Of a stretch of 6,064 nt of DNA, positions 1 to 5,584 are shown piece after piece. The DNA is taken from NCBI GenBank assembly GCA_947311665.1, contig CAMZLA010000039.1, forward strand, positions 1 to 6,064, read 5' to 3'. The notes below the pieces were generated by a model. The model searched no databases. It was not told where the DNA came from and saw nothing but the letters and a program-made list of their open reading frames with translations. The first letter of the stretch is position 1, and every line of letters begins with the position of its first letter. The DNA comes from an uncultured Candidatus Altimarinota bacterium. GTDB lineage: Bacteria > Patescibacteriota > Gracilibacteria > CAIRYL01. A program made the position numbers and the translations under genes.

Positions 1-41
1 CGTGCGTATCCTATAGCCTTTAGTTGTTTTTTTGTATTCAT
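1..41 (-). CDS. Serine site-specific recombinase, N-terminal fragment (cut by window edge)
   Basis: Reading the minus strand from the ATG at 41-39 gives MNTKKQLKAIGYAR, 13 full codons plus CG, which encodes Arg whatever the next base. The segment KAIGYAR matches the first beta strand of the resolvase/invertase (serine recombinase) catalytic domain, where it usually continues as YARVS with the nucleophilic serine just after; that serine lies outside the window. An in-frame TAA directly precedes the ATG, so this is the only possible ATG start in view. By family knowledge such enzymes cut and rejoin DNA through a covalent phosphoserine link and on plasmids commonly resolve multimers or move mobile elements. 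Only 14 residues are visible, so the subfamily (small resolvase or large integrase) is undetermined. The gene diverges from the nuclease gene at 272. Confidence 0.68.
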   Translation of the reverse strand, partial: MNTKKQLKAIGYA

Positions 42-67
42 TTATTGAAAAATAGAGAGGAGTTTTT

Positions 68-103
68 CAGAAATTTCTGGAAAATTTTTTATTTTCTGCA
101 GAA
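68..103. promoter_or_regulatory. Palindrome cluster upstream of the recombinase; candidate res site or operator
   Basis: Two perfect palindromes lie 27-62 bp upstream of the recombinase start: CAGAAATTTCTG at 68-79 and TTCTGCAGAA at 94-103. Their centres are 25 bp apart, and both are built from the same CAGAA/TTCTG half-elements in opposite arrangements. Further right are a smaller dyad, TTGT-AA-ACAA (134-143), and the palindrome GTATATAC (144-151). Small resolvases bind clusters of dyads (res subsites) directly beside their own gene and often repress it there. That this is such a site is inference from position and symmetry. Short AT-rich palindromes also arise by chance. Confidence 0.3.
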
Positions 104-133
104 GAAAATTTGGAGAAATTTAATCAAGTGTTT

Positions 134-160
134 TTGTAAACAAGTATATACAAATAATAC
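134..160 (+). promoter_or_regulatory. Weak candidate promoter for the nuclease gene
   Basis: TTGTAA (134-139) and TAATAC (155-160) resemble -35 and -10 hexamers, but the 15-bp spacer is short and the two dyads at 134-151 overlap it. Transcription from here would leave a leader of roughly 105 nt before the ATG at 272. A second possibility nearer the gene is the extended -10-like TGATACGAT at 222-230, which has no good -35. Neither is convincing; the rest of 160-271 is A-rich with no other recognisable signal. Confidence 0.22.
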
Positions 161-271
161 TTAGATAGAAAAGAAAATAATATTTTTAGAATATAAAAAG
201 CAATGCAAAACAAAAAAAATCTGATACGATACTAAAGAAAAAAACTAAAAAATACTTTCTCATCAGAAAAA

Positions 272-1282
272 ATGGAATTAGTAAATTATCAAAATACTCT
301 TGAAGAAATTCGCCTAGAAATATTTCAGGCAAGGAATAGGGCTTTGCAGGTGGTAAACACAGAACTTGTAAGTTTATACTGGAAAATAGGAGAAATTATT
401 TCTCTCAAATTAGAAAAAGATGGATACGGAAAATCAACAATCAAGCAACTTTCTAAAGATCTTGATATTTCCTTTCCAGGTATACGAGGATTTTCTGCTC
501 GAAACCTTGCGAATATGAAAGAATTTTTTGAATCTTATAAAGAAAATGAGGTTTTGCAGACACTGTCTGCAAAAGTAGGTTGGTCTCAAAATCTCCTTAT
601 TGTAAGGCTAAAAATAGACGAGGAAAAGATTTTCTATATGAAAATGACCGCCAAATATGGGTGGTCTGTTCGCATGCTCGAACGACAAATAGAAAAAGAT
701 CTTTTTGCAAATGCACAAAATAATCAGGAGAATTTTTTCAAAACTTTAGACGAGCAACAAGCCATTTTAGCAAAAAATAATCTCAAAGATGATTACAGTT
801 TTGATTTTTTAGATATCAAAGATAAGCACTCGGAAAGGGATTTAGAAGACGCTCTTATTTTAAAAATTTGTGATTTTCTCAAAGAACTTGGCGGAAGTTT
901 TGCATTTATAGATCGTCAATATAGAGTAGAATTATCTGATAAAGAATATTTTATAGATCTTCTTTTTTACAATCGAGAAATGCAATGTTTAGTTGCAGTT
1001 GATTTAAAAATAGGAGAATTTAAGCCGGAATACGCTTCAAAAATGAATTTTTACCTTTCAGCTCTTGATGACACGGTAAAACTTCCACACGAAAAAAATT
1101 CTATCGGAATTATTATCTGCAAATCCAAAGACGAAACAACAGTTGAATATTCTTTGAAAGGAATGGGGCAACCACTCGGAGTTTCTACATACAGCACATA
1201 TGAGACACTCAAAGAATTGCCTGCAGAAATTTCTAAATATCTTCCTGCAGAAGAAGATATTATTAAAAAGTTAGCGGAATAA
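272..1282 (+). CDS. DUF1016/YhcG-family PD-(D/E)XK nuclease
   Basis: This 336-residue protein has the standard two-part YhcG layout. Residues about 10-150 form the DUF1016 N-terminal helical, winged-helix-like region, with the recognisable stretches YWKIGEII (36-43), YGKSTIKQLSKDL (52-64), GFSARNLANMKEF (73-85), VGWSQNLL (102-109) and YGWSVRMLERQI (129-140). Residues about 185-330 form the nuclease core. Its likely metal-binding residues are E192, D229 in YFIDLLFYN and the D244-x-K246 pair in VAVDLKIGEF, so the active site looks intact. The family is predicted to cleave or resolve nucleic acid and often occurs in accessory and defence islands; its substrate is not well established. There is no signal peptide. 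No Shine-Dalgarno precedes the ATG, and the stop is TAA. It lies 30 bp upstream of the helicase gene on the same strand. Sampled 60-base lines have 22-25 G+C, clearly more than most of the downstream pair and similar to rep, which suggests it belongs to the backbone or to a different acquisition. Confidence 0.93.
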   Translation: MELVNYQNTLEEIRLEIFQARNRALQVVNTELVSLYWKIGEIISLKLEKDGYGKSTIKQLSKDLDISFPGIRGFSARNLANMKEFFESYKENEVLQTLSAKVGWSQNLLIVRLKIDEEKIFYMKMTAKYGWSVRMLERQIEKDLFANAQNNQENFFKTLDEQQAILAKNNLKDDYSFDFLDIKDKHSERDLEDALILKICDFLKELGGSFAFIDRQYRVELSDKEYFIDLLFYNREMQCLVAVDLKIGEFKPEYASKMNFYLSALDDTVKLPHEKNSIGIIICKSKDETTVEYSLKGMGQPLGVSTYSTYETLKELPAEISKYLPAEEDIIKKLAE

Positions 1283-1312
1283 AAATAAAATATCCTTTTT
1301 TTATAAAAAAAT

Positions 1313-4078
1313 ATGAAACATGAAATTAAAAATAAATCAAATTCTTTAGATAAAGATCAATATTTTACCGATGAACAACAGGCTATAATTGATTTAAACT
1401 TTAGTCAGCATTTTGTAATGGCTCCCCCTGGAACAGGAAAAACTCAAGTTTTAACTGAAAGAATTGTAAATATTTTAAATACAGAAATTGATCCTGATAA
1501 AATAATAACTCTTACTTTTACAAATAGAGCTGCAAAAAATATGCAAGAACGAGTTTCTGCACAAGGAATTGATTCAAGTAAGGTATTTATTGGAAATATT
1601 CACAACTTTTGTAATTCATTTTTAAGAAAAAATAATGTTATATCTTATCAAACTTCGTTAATTGATGAAGAAGATCAAGAAAATATTTTATCAGAAATAA
1701 AAGAGAATATTCAGATTAAAACGAGGAATGCAGATATTATAAAATTTAATGCGTGTAAAAAACAAAAAAGTTTCAGATTTAATTCAGAATTATTAGAAAT
1801 TTATTATCTACATAAAGATGATAATGAAAGTGAAATAAATTTAATCTCTGAAGAATATGAAAAAATAAAATCAGAATCTCAATTTATAGATTTTGATGAT
1901 CTTCTTTCTTTAACATTGAACCATTTAAATAATAATGAAATAGATATTTATGAGTGGCTTCAAGTTGATGAAGTGCAAGATTTGAACTTAATTCAGTGGG
2001 AAATTATTAATAAAATATCAAGTAAAGAAAAATCTCACAGAGTATTTTTTGGAGATAACGAGCAATCAATTTTTTCTTTCATGGGGTCAAAAATTGAGCA
2101 TACTAAAAAAATTGCAAATGAAAGTATTTTGCACTCTTTAAGTAAGAATTTCAGATCTCCAAAAGTATTATTAGATTTTTTTAATCAATATGCAAAAAAT
2201 GAATTAGCTCCAGAGTGGAAAAATGATCCTGTTTCTATGAGAACTGACTTAATAGGATCTATTCAATACAAAGAAGTGTCAGGAAATGAAAATAATGAAG
2301 CACAATATATAGCTGATAACTTTATTACAAATAATCCAGGTACAAAAGCTATTCTTGTAAAAACAAATAAAATTGCAGATTTATTTGCTGATAAGTTGAA
2401 TCAAAAAGGACTGAATGCCTTTAAGATTTCAGGATTTGATTTATTTAGAAAAAAACTTGTTAAGGATTTATTAGCCTTTTTAAATTCATCAATTAATCCT
2501 GAAAACAAAAATAGCTGGATACGAAATTTGCACCTATTTTCTCGAATACCAACACTAAAAAAATCTCGAAATTTTATAAATAAATGTTTTTACCTTGGCG
2601 TAAATCCTTTGGATTTTTTAAGAACTTCAATTGATAAAAATGATTCATTTCTAGAAAGCTTTTTTGAAAAAGAGAAAGATGATGATTTTTTTAAAGAATC
2701 GTTTTTAGATGATTTTTATACCGACTTTACATCAAAAAGATTTGTTGTTTTTGATACAGAAACAACAGGATTAGATACTAAAAATGATGATGTTATTCAA
2801 ATCGCTGCAATTGAAGTTATTAATGGAAAAATTGGAAAAACTTTTGAAGTTTATATTGATACAGAAAAAGATTTATCAGAATCAGAAAAAATTCATAAAA
2901 TATCAAAAGAATATTTATTAGAACACTCTATTGAAAAAAATGAAGCCTTTATTAGTTTTTTTGACTTTGTTGGAGACAGTGTTTTACTGGCTCATAACCT
3001 GAAATATGATATAGATGTTTTAAATGAAAATTTAAAAAAATTAGGGGAAAATAATATTTCTGATAAAATAGAAAAATATGACTCTTTAGAAATTTCTAAA
3101 AGATTATTTTCTGATTTTCCTTCTCATAAATTAGAATATTTATTAGAGAAATTAAATGTAGAAGGAGAAAATTCTCATAATGCTCTTGATGATGTAAAAG
3201 CTACCGCAAATGTATTGCAGGCTTTTTTGCCAAAGATTTTAGAAAAAAAATCAGAACGATTAGAGTTTCTAAAAGAAAGTAAAACAATCATTAAAAATCT
3301 TCAAAACAGATTTAATCCTGTTTACAAAGCAATCTCAGGAAAATTTTCTGATGAAATGGGGTTATCAGAAATTGTAGATATGACTATTTCGTACTTTGGA
3401 GATCATTTAAAGTACGAAATATTTGAAGATGATTTTTCTGCATTAGAAAAGATTAAGATACATATGTCTTTTGAATATACAAAAGGAAGCATTTTTAATA
3501 AATTAAATGAATCAATTCCAGAATATTTAAAATATAAAGAATCTGACTTAGTTTTAGGAACAGAGCCTATTGTAATTGCAACAATTCATAAAGCAAAAGG
3601 ACTAGAGTTTGATACCGTTATTATTCCTGGATGTACGGATAACAATTTCCCTTCTTATTTTGATAAAAGAGATGGAAATGAAATTGAAAGTGCACGACTT
3701 TTGTATGTTGGGATGACAAGAGCAAAGCGAAGCATTATTTTTACAAACTTTACAGAACAACAAAATCAATATGGGCAAAATTTTCCTCAACGAATTTCTC
3801 GATTTTTAAAGAAATTTAATTTTGAAGATTTTACTACATTTAATAATGAAAGTATTTATGAAAATGTAGTAGACGAAAGTCTTGATCGCTGGAATTCAAA
3901 AGATCCATATATAGTTTTGGGAGTTAATTCTTCAATGCATTTCAATGAAATTAAAAAATCATATAAAAAATTAGCAAAAAAATATCATCCTGATCTAAAT
4001 CCTAATGATCACGACAAAAGTTCTGAAATAATGAGAAAAGTAATTAATGCTTACGATGATATAAAAAATAATATTTAA
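1313..4078 (+). CDS. UvrD/Rep-like SF1 helicase with inserted DEDDh exonuclease and C-terminal J-domain
   Basis: A 921-residue protein combining three intact modules. SF1A helicase: Q-motif-like FTDEQQ (18-23), Walker A APPGTGKT (37-44), motif Ia TLTFTNRAA (66-74), Ib GNIHNFC (94-100), Walker B VDEVQD (218-223), III GDNEQSIFSFMG (247-258), IV NFRSP (279-283), V IATIHKAKGLEFD (755-767) and VI ESARLLYVGMTRA (792-804). Motifs IV and V are about 470 residues apart, well above the usual roughly 280, because a DnaQ-like 3'-5' exonuclease occupies about 475-640: Exo I FDTETTGLD (480-488), Exo II AHNLKYD (560-566), Exo III SHNALDD (621-627), giving D481, E483, D566, H622, D627. It lies in the region corresponding to subdomain 2B. 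Residues 864-921 are a J-domain with the HPD tripeptide at 892-894, without the G/F or client-binding parts of true DnaJ. An acidic linker (about 453-472) precedes the exonuclease. Predicted role: ATP-driven 3'-5' translocation with strand degradation and DnaK recruitment. No Shine-Dalgarno; an in-frame TAA at 1304-1306 precedes the ATG. The LRR gene follows after 11 bp. Confidence 0.95.
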   Translation: MKHEIKNKSNSLDKDQYFTDEQQAIIDLNFSQHFVMAPPGTGKTQVLTERIVNILNTEIDPDKIITLTFTNRAAKNMQERVSAQGIDSSKVFIGNIHNFCNSFLRKNNVISYQTSLIDEEDQENILSEIKENIQIKTRNADIIKFNACKKQKSFRFNSELLEIYYLHKDDNESEINLISEEYEKIKSESQFIDFDDLLSLTLNHLNNNEIDIYEWLQVDEVQDLNLIQWEIINKISSKEKSHRVFFGDNEQSIFSFMGSKIEHTKKIANESILHSLSKNFRSPKVLLDFFNQYAKNELAPEWKNDPVSMRTDLIGSIQYKEVSGNENNEAQYIADNFITNNPGTKAILVKTNKIADLFADKLNQKGLNAFKISGFDLFRKKLVKDLLAFLNSSINPENKNSWIRNLHLFSRIPTLKKSRNFINKCFYLGVNPLDFLRTSIDKNDSFLESFFEKEKDDDFFKESFLDDFYTDFTSKRFVVFDTETTGLDTKNDDVIQIAAIEVINGKIGKTFEVYIDTEKDLSESEKIHKISKEYLLEHSIEKNEAFISFFDFVGDSVLLAHNLKYDIDVLNENLKKLGENNISDKIEKYDSLEISKRLFSDFPSHKLEYLLEKLNVEGENSHNALDDVKATANVLQAFLPKILEKKSERLEFLKESKTIIKNLQNRFNPVYKAISGKFSDEMGLSEIVDMTISYFGDHLKYEIFEDDFSALEKIKIHMSFEYTKGSIFNKLNESIPEYLKYKESDLVLGTEPIVIATIHKAKGLEFDTVIIPGCTDNNFPSYFDKRDGNEIESARLLYVGMTRAKRSIIFTNFTEQQNQYGQNFPQRISRFLKKFNFEDFTTFNNESIYENVVDESLDRWNSKDPYIVLGVNSSMHFNEIKKSYKKLAKKYHPDLNPNDHDKSSEIMRKVINAYDDIKNNI

Positions 4079-4089
4079 CAAAAATACAT

Positions 4090-5031
4090 ATGTTTAATTT
4101 TTTCAAAAAGAAATATTCTGAAGATGAAAAAGTAAAATTTTGTGATTGGATAAATAAATTAGAAAATGTTAATTATGTTTTTCCAGAAGATCCAAGCAAT
4201 AATTATTTTACTGCAGATAGAAAAATAACTATTTCTGATTTAAATAAAATTGCTGGAATTTCTATTTCCCATAGAGATTTAGTTATACCAAAAGAGTTTA
4301 TATTTCTAGAAAATTTAATAGCACTTTCTTTTAAAAACTCTAATATTAAAAAATTTCCAATAGAAATTGGGCTTCTTAGGAATCTTTTATCTTTTAATCT
4401 TTCTGGGAACAGAGAGATCTCTTTTTCAGAGAATATTGTTTTTAAAGGAGATATAGTAGAAATAGACCTTTCTGACTGCAATTTAAAAGAAATTCCTAAG
4501 TTTATTTTTAATTTAAATTTTTCTTTAAAAAGATTGTTTTTAGAAGAAAATAAAGGTATTTATATAAATGCTGCTTTATTTCATATGCCATATATTGAAA
4601 ATATTAATTTATATAATTGTAATATTTCTAGTTTTCCTATTTGCAATGATGAAATTAAAGAAACATTAAGTAGCTCATTATTAGCTTTTAGAAAACCTCC
4701 TTCTTTATTTAAATCCTTAGAAATTTTAAATTTAACAGGCAATGAAGGTATTTTTATAGATGATTCTATTAAATATTTTTCAAATCTAAAGTGGTTAGTT
4801 CTTGCCTATTGCGATTTAGAAGAAATTCCTACTTCATTAGCGAAACTTGACTCACTAGAAATATTAAACTTAAGAAATAATGATTGGATGACAATTAATG
4901 CTGAAAATATGGGGGATAAATTAAAGACATTAAAATATTTAAATATTTCAAATTGTGACTTGATATTAAATGGTCGGAATAATGTTGCAATCTTAGATTC
5001 AAATATTGATAATCTTATTATCGACGAGTAA
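4090..5031 (+). CDS. Cytosolic leucine-rich-repeat protein with alternating repeat types
   Basis: This 313-residue protein opens with a basic start (MFNFFKKKYSEDEK) and has no signal peptide or membrane segment, so it should be cytosolic. Residues 1-70 form a non-repeat cap. From residue 76 there are nine LRRs of the form LxxLxLxx(N/C)xL, starting near 76, 99, 122, 146, 169, 210, 233, 256 and 281, mostly 23 residues apart. They alternate strictly: odd repeats carry S/C at the ladder position (S84, C130, C177, C241, C289), the first four ending in IP/FP, while even repeats carry N (N107, N154, N218, N264) and mostly continue as GIxI. An 18-residue insertion (about 184-205) breaks the array between repeats 5 and 6. 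LRR arcs are binding surfaces, and no catalytic domain is visible, so an adaptor or recognition role is inferred. The gene starts 11 bp after the helicase stop, without a Shine-Dalgarno, and shares its AT-rich composition; cotranscription is likely. Confidence 0.9.
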   Translation: MFNFFKKKYSEDEKVKFCDWINKLENVNYVFPEDPSNNYFTADRKITISDLNKIAGISISHRDLVIPKEFIFLENLIALSFKNSNIKKFPIEIGLLRNLLSFNLSGNREISFSENIVFKGDIVEIDLSDCNLKEIPKFIFNLNFSLKRLFLEENKGIYINAALFHMPYIENINLYNCNISSFPICNDEIKETLSSSLLAFRKPPSLFKSLEILNLTGNEGIFIDDSIKYFSNLKWLVLAYCDLEEIPTSLAKLDSLEILNLRNNDWMTINAENMGDKLKTLKYLNISNCDLILNGRNNVAILDSNIDNLIIDE

Positions 5032-5122
5032 AGACTTTTTTAGGCACTTCTATTTTTCAGCGACCCAAAACACCTAAAACGAATTAAAAACGAAAATTTC
5101 GCCAATTCTGATTGAATTTCGC

Positions 5123-5270
5123 TACAATTTTTATAAATATAATATTGATAAAAATATTTTTATGAGAACTGTTTGTTTTTATTAGTAAAAATAAATTTTT
5201 CTAAAAACCTATTGTTAAAAGTAAACCTTTTTTAATTTTCCAGAAATTTTTTATAAAAAAATCATCTATT
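5123..5270. other. AT-rich segment, candidate DNA unwinding element
   Basis: This segment is almost free of G and C; for example 5131-5160 contains a single G in 30 bases. It holds the perfect 16-bp palindrome ATAAAAATATTTTTAT at 5148-5163 and the 14-bp palindrome TTTTTTATAAAAAA at 5247-5260. It sits on the side of the iterons away from rep. In iteron plasmids, Rep binding to the iterons melts an adjacent AT-rich stretch, so this is the best candidate for the unwinding element. The whole window is AT-rich, so the assignment rests mainly on position. Confidence 0.45.
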
Positions 5271-5354
5271 CCTTTTAGAAGAGTTTTAATATCTTTCTTT
5301 TAAAGGTTTTACGAGGCTGGCAAGGTGCTTTCTTCTCAATAGAAAACAGTCGAA

Positions 5355-5475
5355 ATCCCACAAATTTACGCTCTTATCCCACAAATTTACGACTAAAAAA
5401 GTTTTAAATCCCACAAATTTACGACTGAAATCCCACAAATTTACGCTGAATTTCTCCAAATCCCACAAATTTACG
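5355..5475 (+). repeat. Five plasmid iterons (Rep-binding direct repeats)
   Basis: The exact 16-mer ATCCCACAAATTTACG occurs five times in the same orientation at 5355-5370, 5376-5391, 5408-5423, 5430-5445 and 5460-5475. Four copies extend to 18 bp as AAATCCCACAAATTTACG; copy 2 has TT in place of the first two A's. Start-to-start distances are 21, 32, 22 and 30 bp, close to alternating two and three helical turns, so all copies face the same side of the helix. The array ends 109 bp before the rep start. Rep_3 initiators bind such iterons as monomers to start replication and to control copy number by coupling origins. Confidence 0.95.
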
Positions 5476-5517
5476 CACAGCAAAAAAACACCAAATGAAC
5501 GCAACAGGTTTTTTTTA

Positions 5518-5529
5518 TTGTGGGATAAG
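5518..5529 (-). promoter_or_regulatory. Inverted half-iteron, probable Rep autoregulatory operator
   Basis: TTGTGGGATAAG at 5518-5529 is the exact reverse complement of CTTATCCCACAA, the first 12 bases of extended iteron 2 (5373-5384). It overlaps the -35 hexamer and the start of the spacer of the rep promoter. In pPS10- and F-type plasmids, Rep represses its own gene by binding operators that share part of the iteron in inverted arrangement. Here the second operator arm is not evident. The regulatory role is inferred from sequence identity and position. Confidence 0.65.
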
Positions 5530-5546
5530 AAAAAAAGAGATACAAT
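5518..5546 (+). promoter_or_regulatory. Sigma70-type promoter of rep
   Basis: TTGTGG (5518-5523) and TACAAT (5541-5546) are separated by exactly 17 bp and fit the -35/-10 consensus at four and five of six positions. Transcription would start near 5553, giving a leader of about 30 nt before the ATG at 5585. The leader includes the 14-bp palindrome AAAAAATATTTTTT at 5557-5570 and no Shine-Dalgarno. Rep bound at the overlapping half-iteron would block the -35 element. Confidence 0.7.
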
Positions 5547-5584
5547 AAAGTAAAGTAAAAAATATTTTTTGTAGCTCCTTTTTT

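Larger units (their letters stand above)
5032..5584. other. Non-coding plasmid origin region (oriV)
   Basis: No credible gene lies in these 553 bp; the minus-strand reading across 5286-5504 merely translates the iterons, producing a repeated NLWD peptide. From left to right the stretch holds about 90 bp without a clear signal apart from two AATTTCGC direct copies (5095-5102 and 5115-5122, 20 bp apart), a very AT-rich segment, a slightly GC-richer patch at 5311-5330, five iterons and the rep promoter with an inverted half-iteron. This arrangement, iterons beside an AT-rich segment and directly upstream of a Rep_3 gene, is the usual layout of theta-replicating iteron plasmids. No exact DnaA box (TTATNCACA) was found. 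TTATCCCACA beside iteron 2 resembles one but has an extra C. Confidence 0.82.

Noticed and set aside
1297..1312. 16-base match TTTTTTATAAAAAAAT upstream of the helicase and at 5247-5262.
   Set aside because: A homopolymer-based string of pure A/T; chance recurrence is likely and no function is indicated.
3602..3790. Minus-strand open frame inside the helicase gene.
   Set aside because: It lies antisense to motifs V and VI of an intact helicase and its protein has no recognisable family features.
1313..4078. The helicase gene as an assembly artefact joining three genes.
   Set aside because: The frame is continuous, composition is uniform, and helicase motifs V and VI resume correctly after the exonuclease, so the insertion is genuine within one protein.
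4203..4481. Minus-strand open frame of 92 codons inside the LRR gene.
   Set aside because: Antisense shadow of the LRR array; the sense frame has clear periodic repeats.
5038..5079. Possible terminator after the LRR gene: TTTTAGG (5038-5044) pairing with CCTAAAA (5073-5079).
   Set aside because: Only seven mostly A-T pairs around a 28-nt loop and no following T-run; too weak to call.
5271..5310. CCTTT (5271-5275) and AAAGG (5302-5306) followed by TTTT, resembling a terminator.
   Set aside because: A five-pair stem with a long poorly pairing interior; expected by chance in this composition.
5301..5312. GGTTTTACGA before the array as a possible degenerate sixth iteron.
   Set aside because: Only the terminal TTTACG-like end matches; the conserved ATCCCACAA part is absent.
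5374..5383. TTATCCCACA as a DnaA box.
   Set aside because: It has an extra C relative to TTATNCACA and belongs to iteron 2 and its flank.
5286..5504. Minus-strand open frame of 72 codons with a repeated NLWD peptide.
   Set aside because: The peptide repeat is simply the reverse-strand translation of the iterons; no start context or family resemblance.
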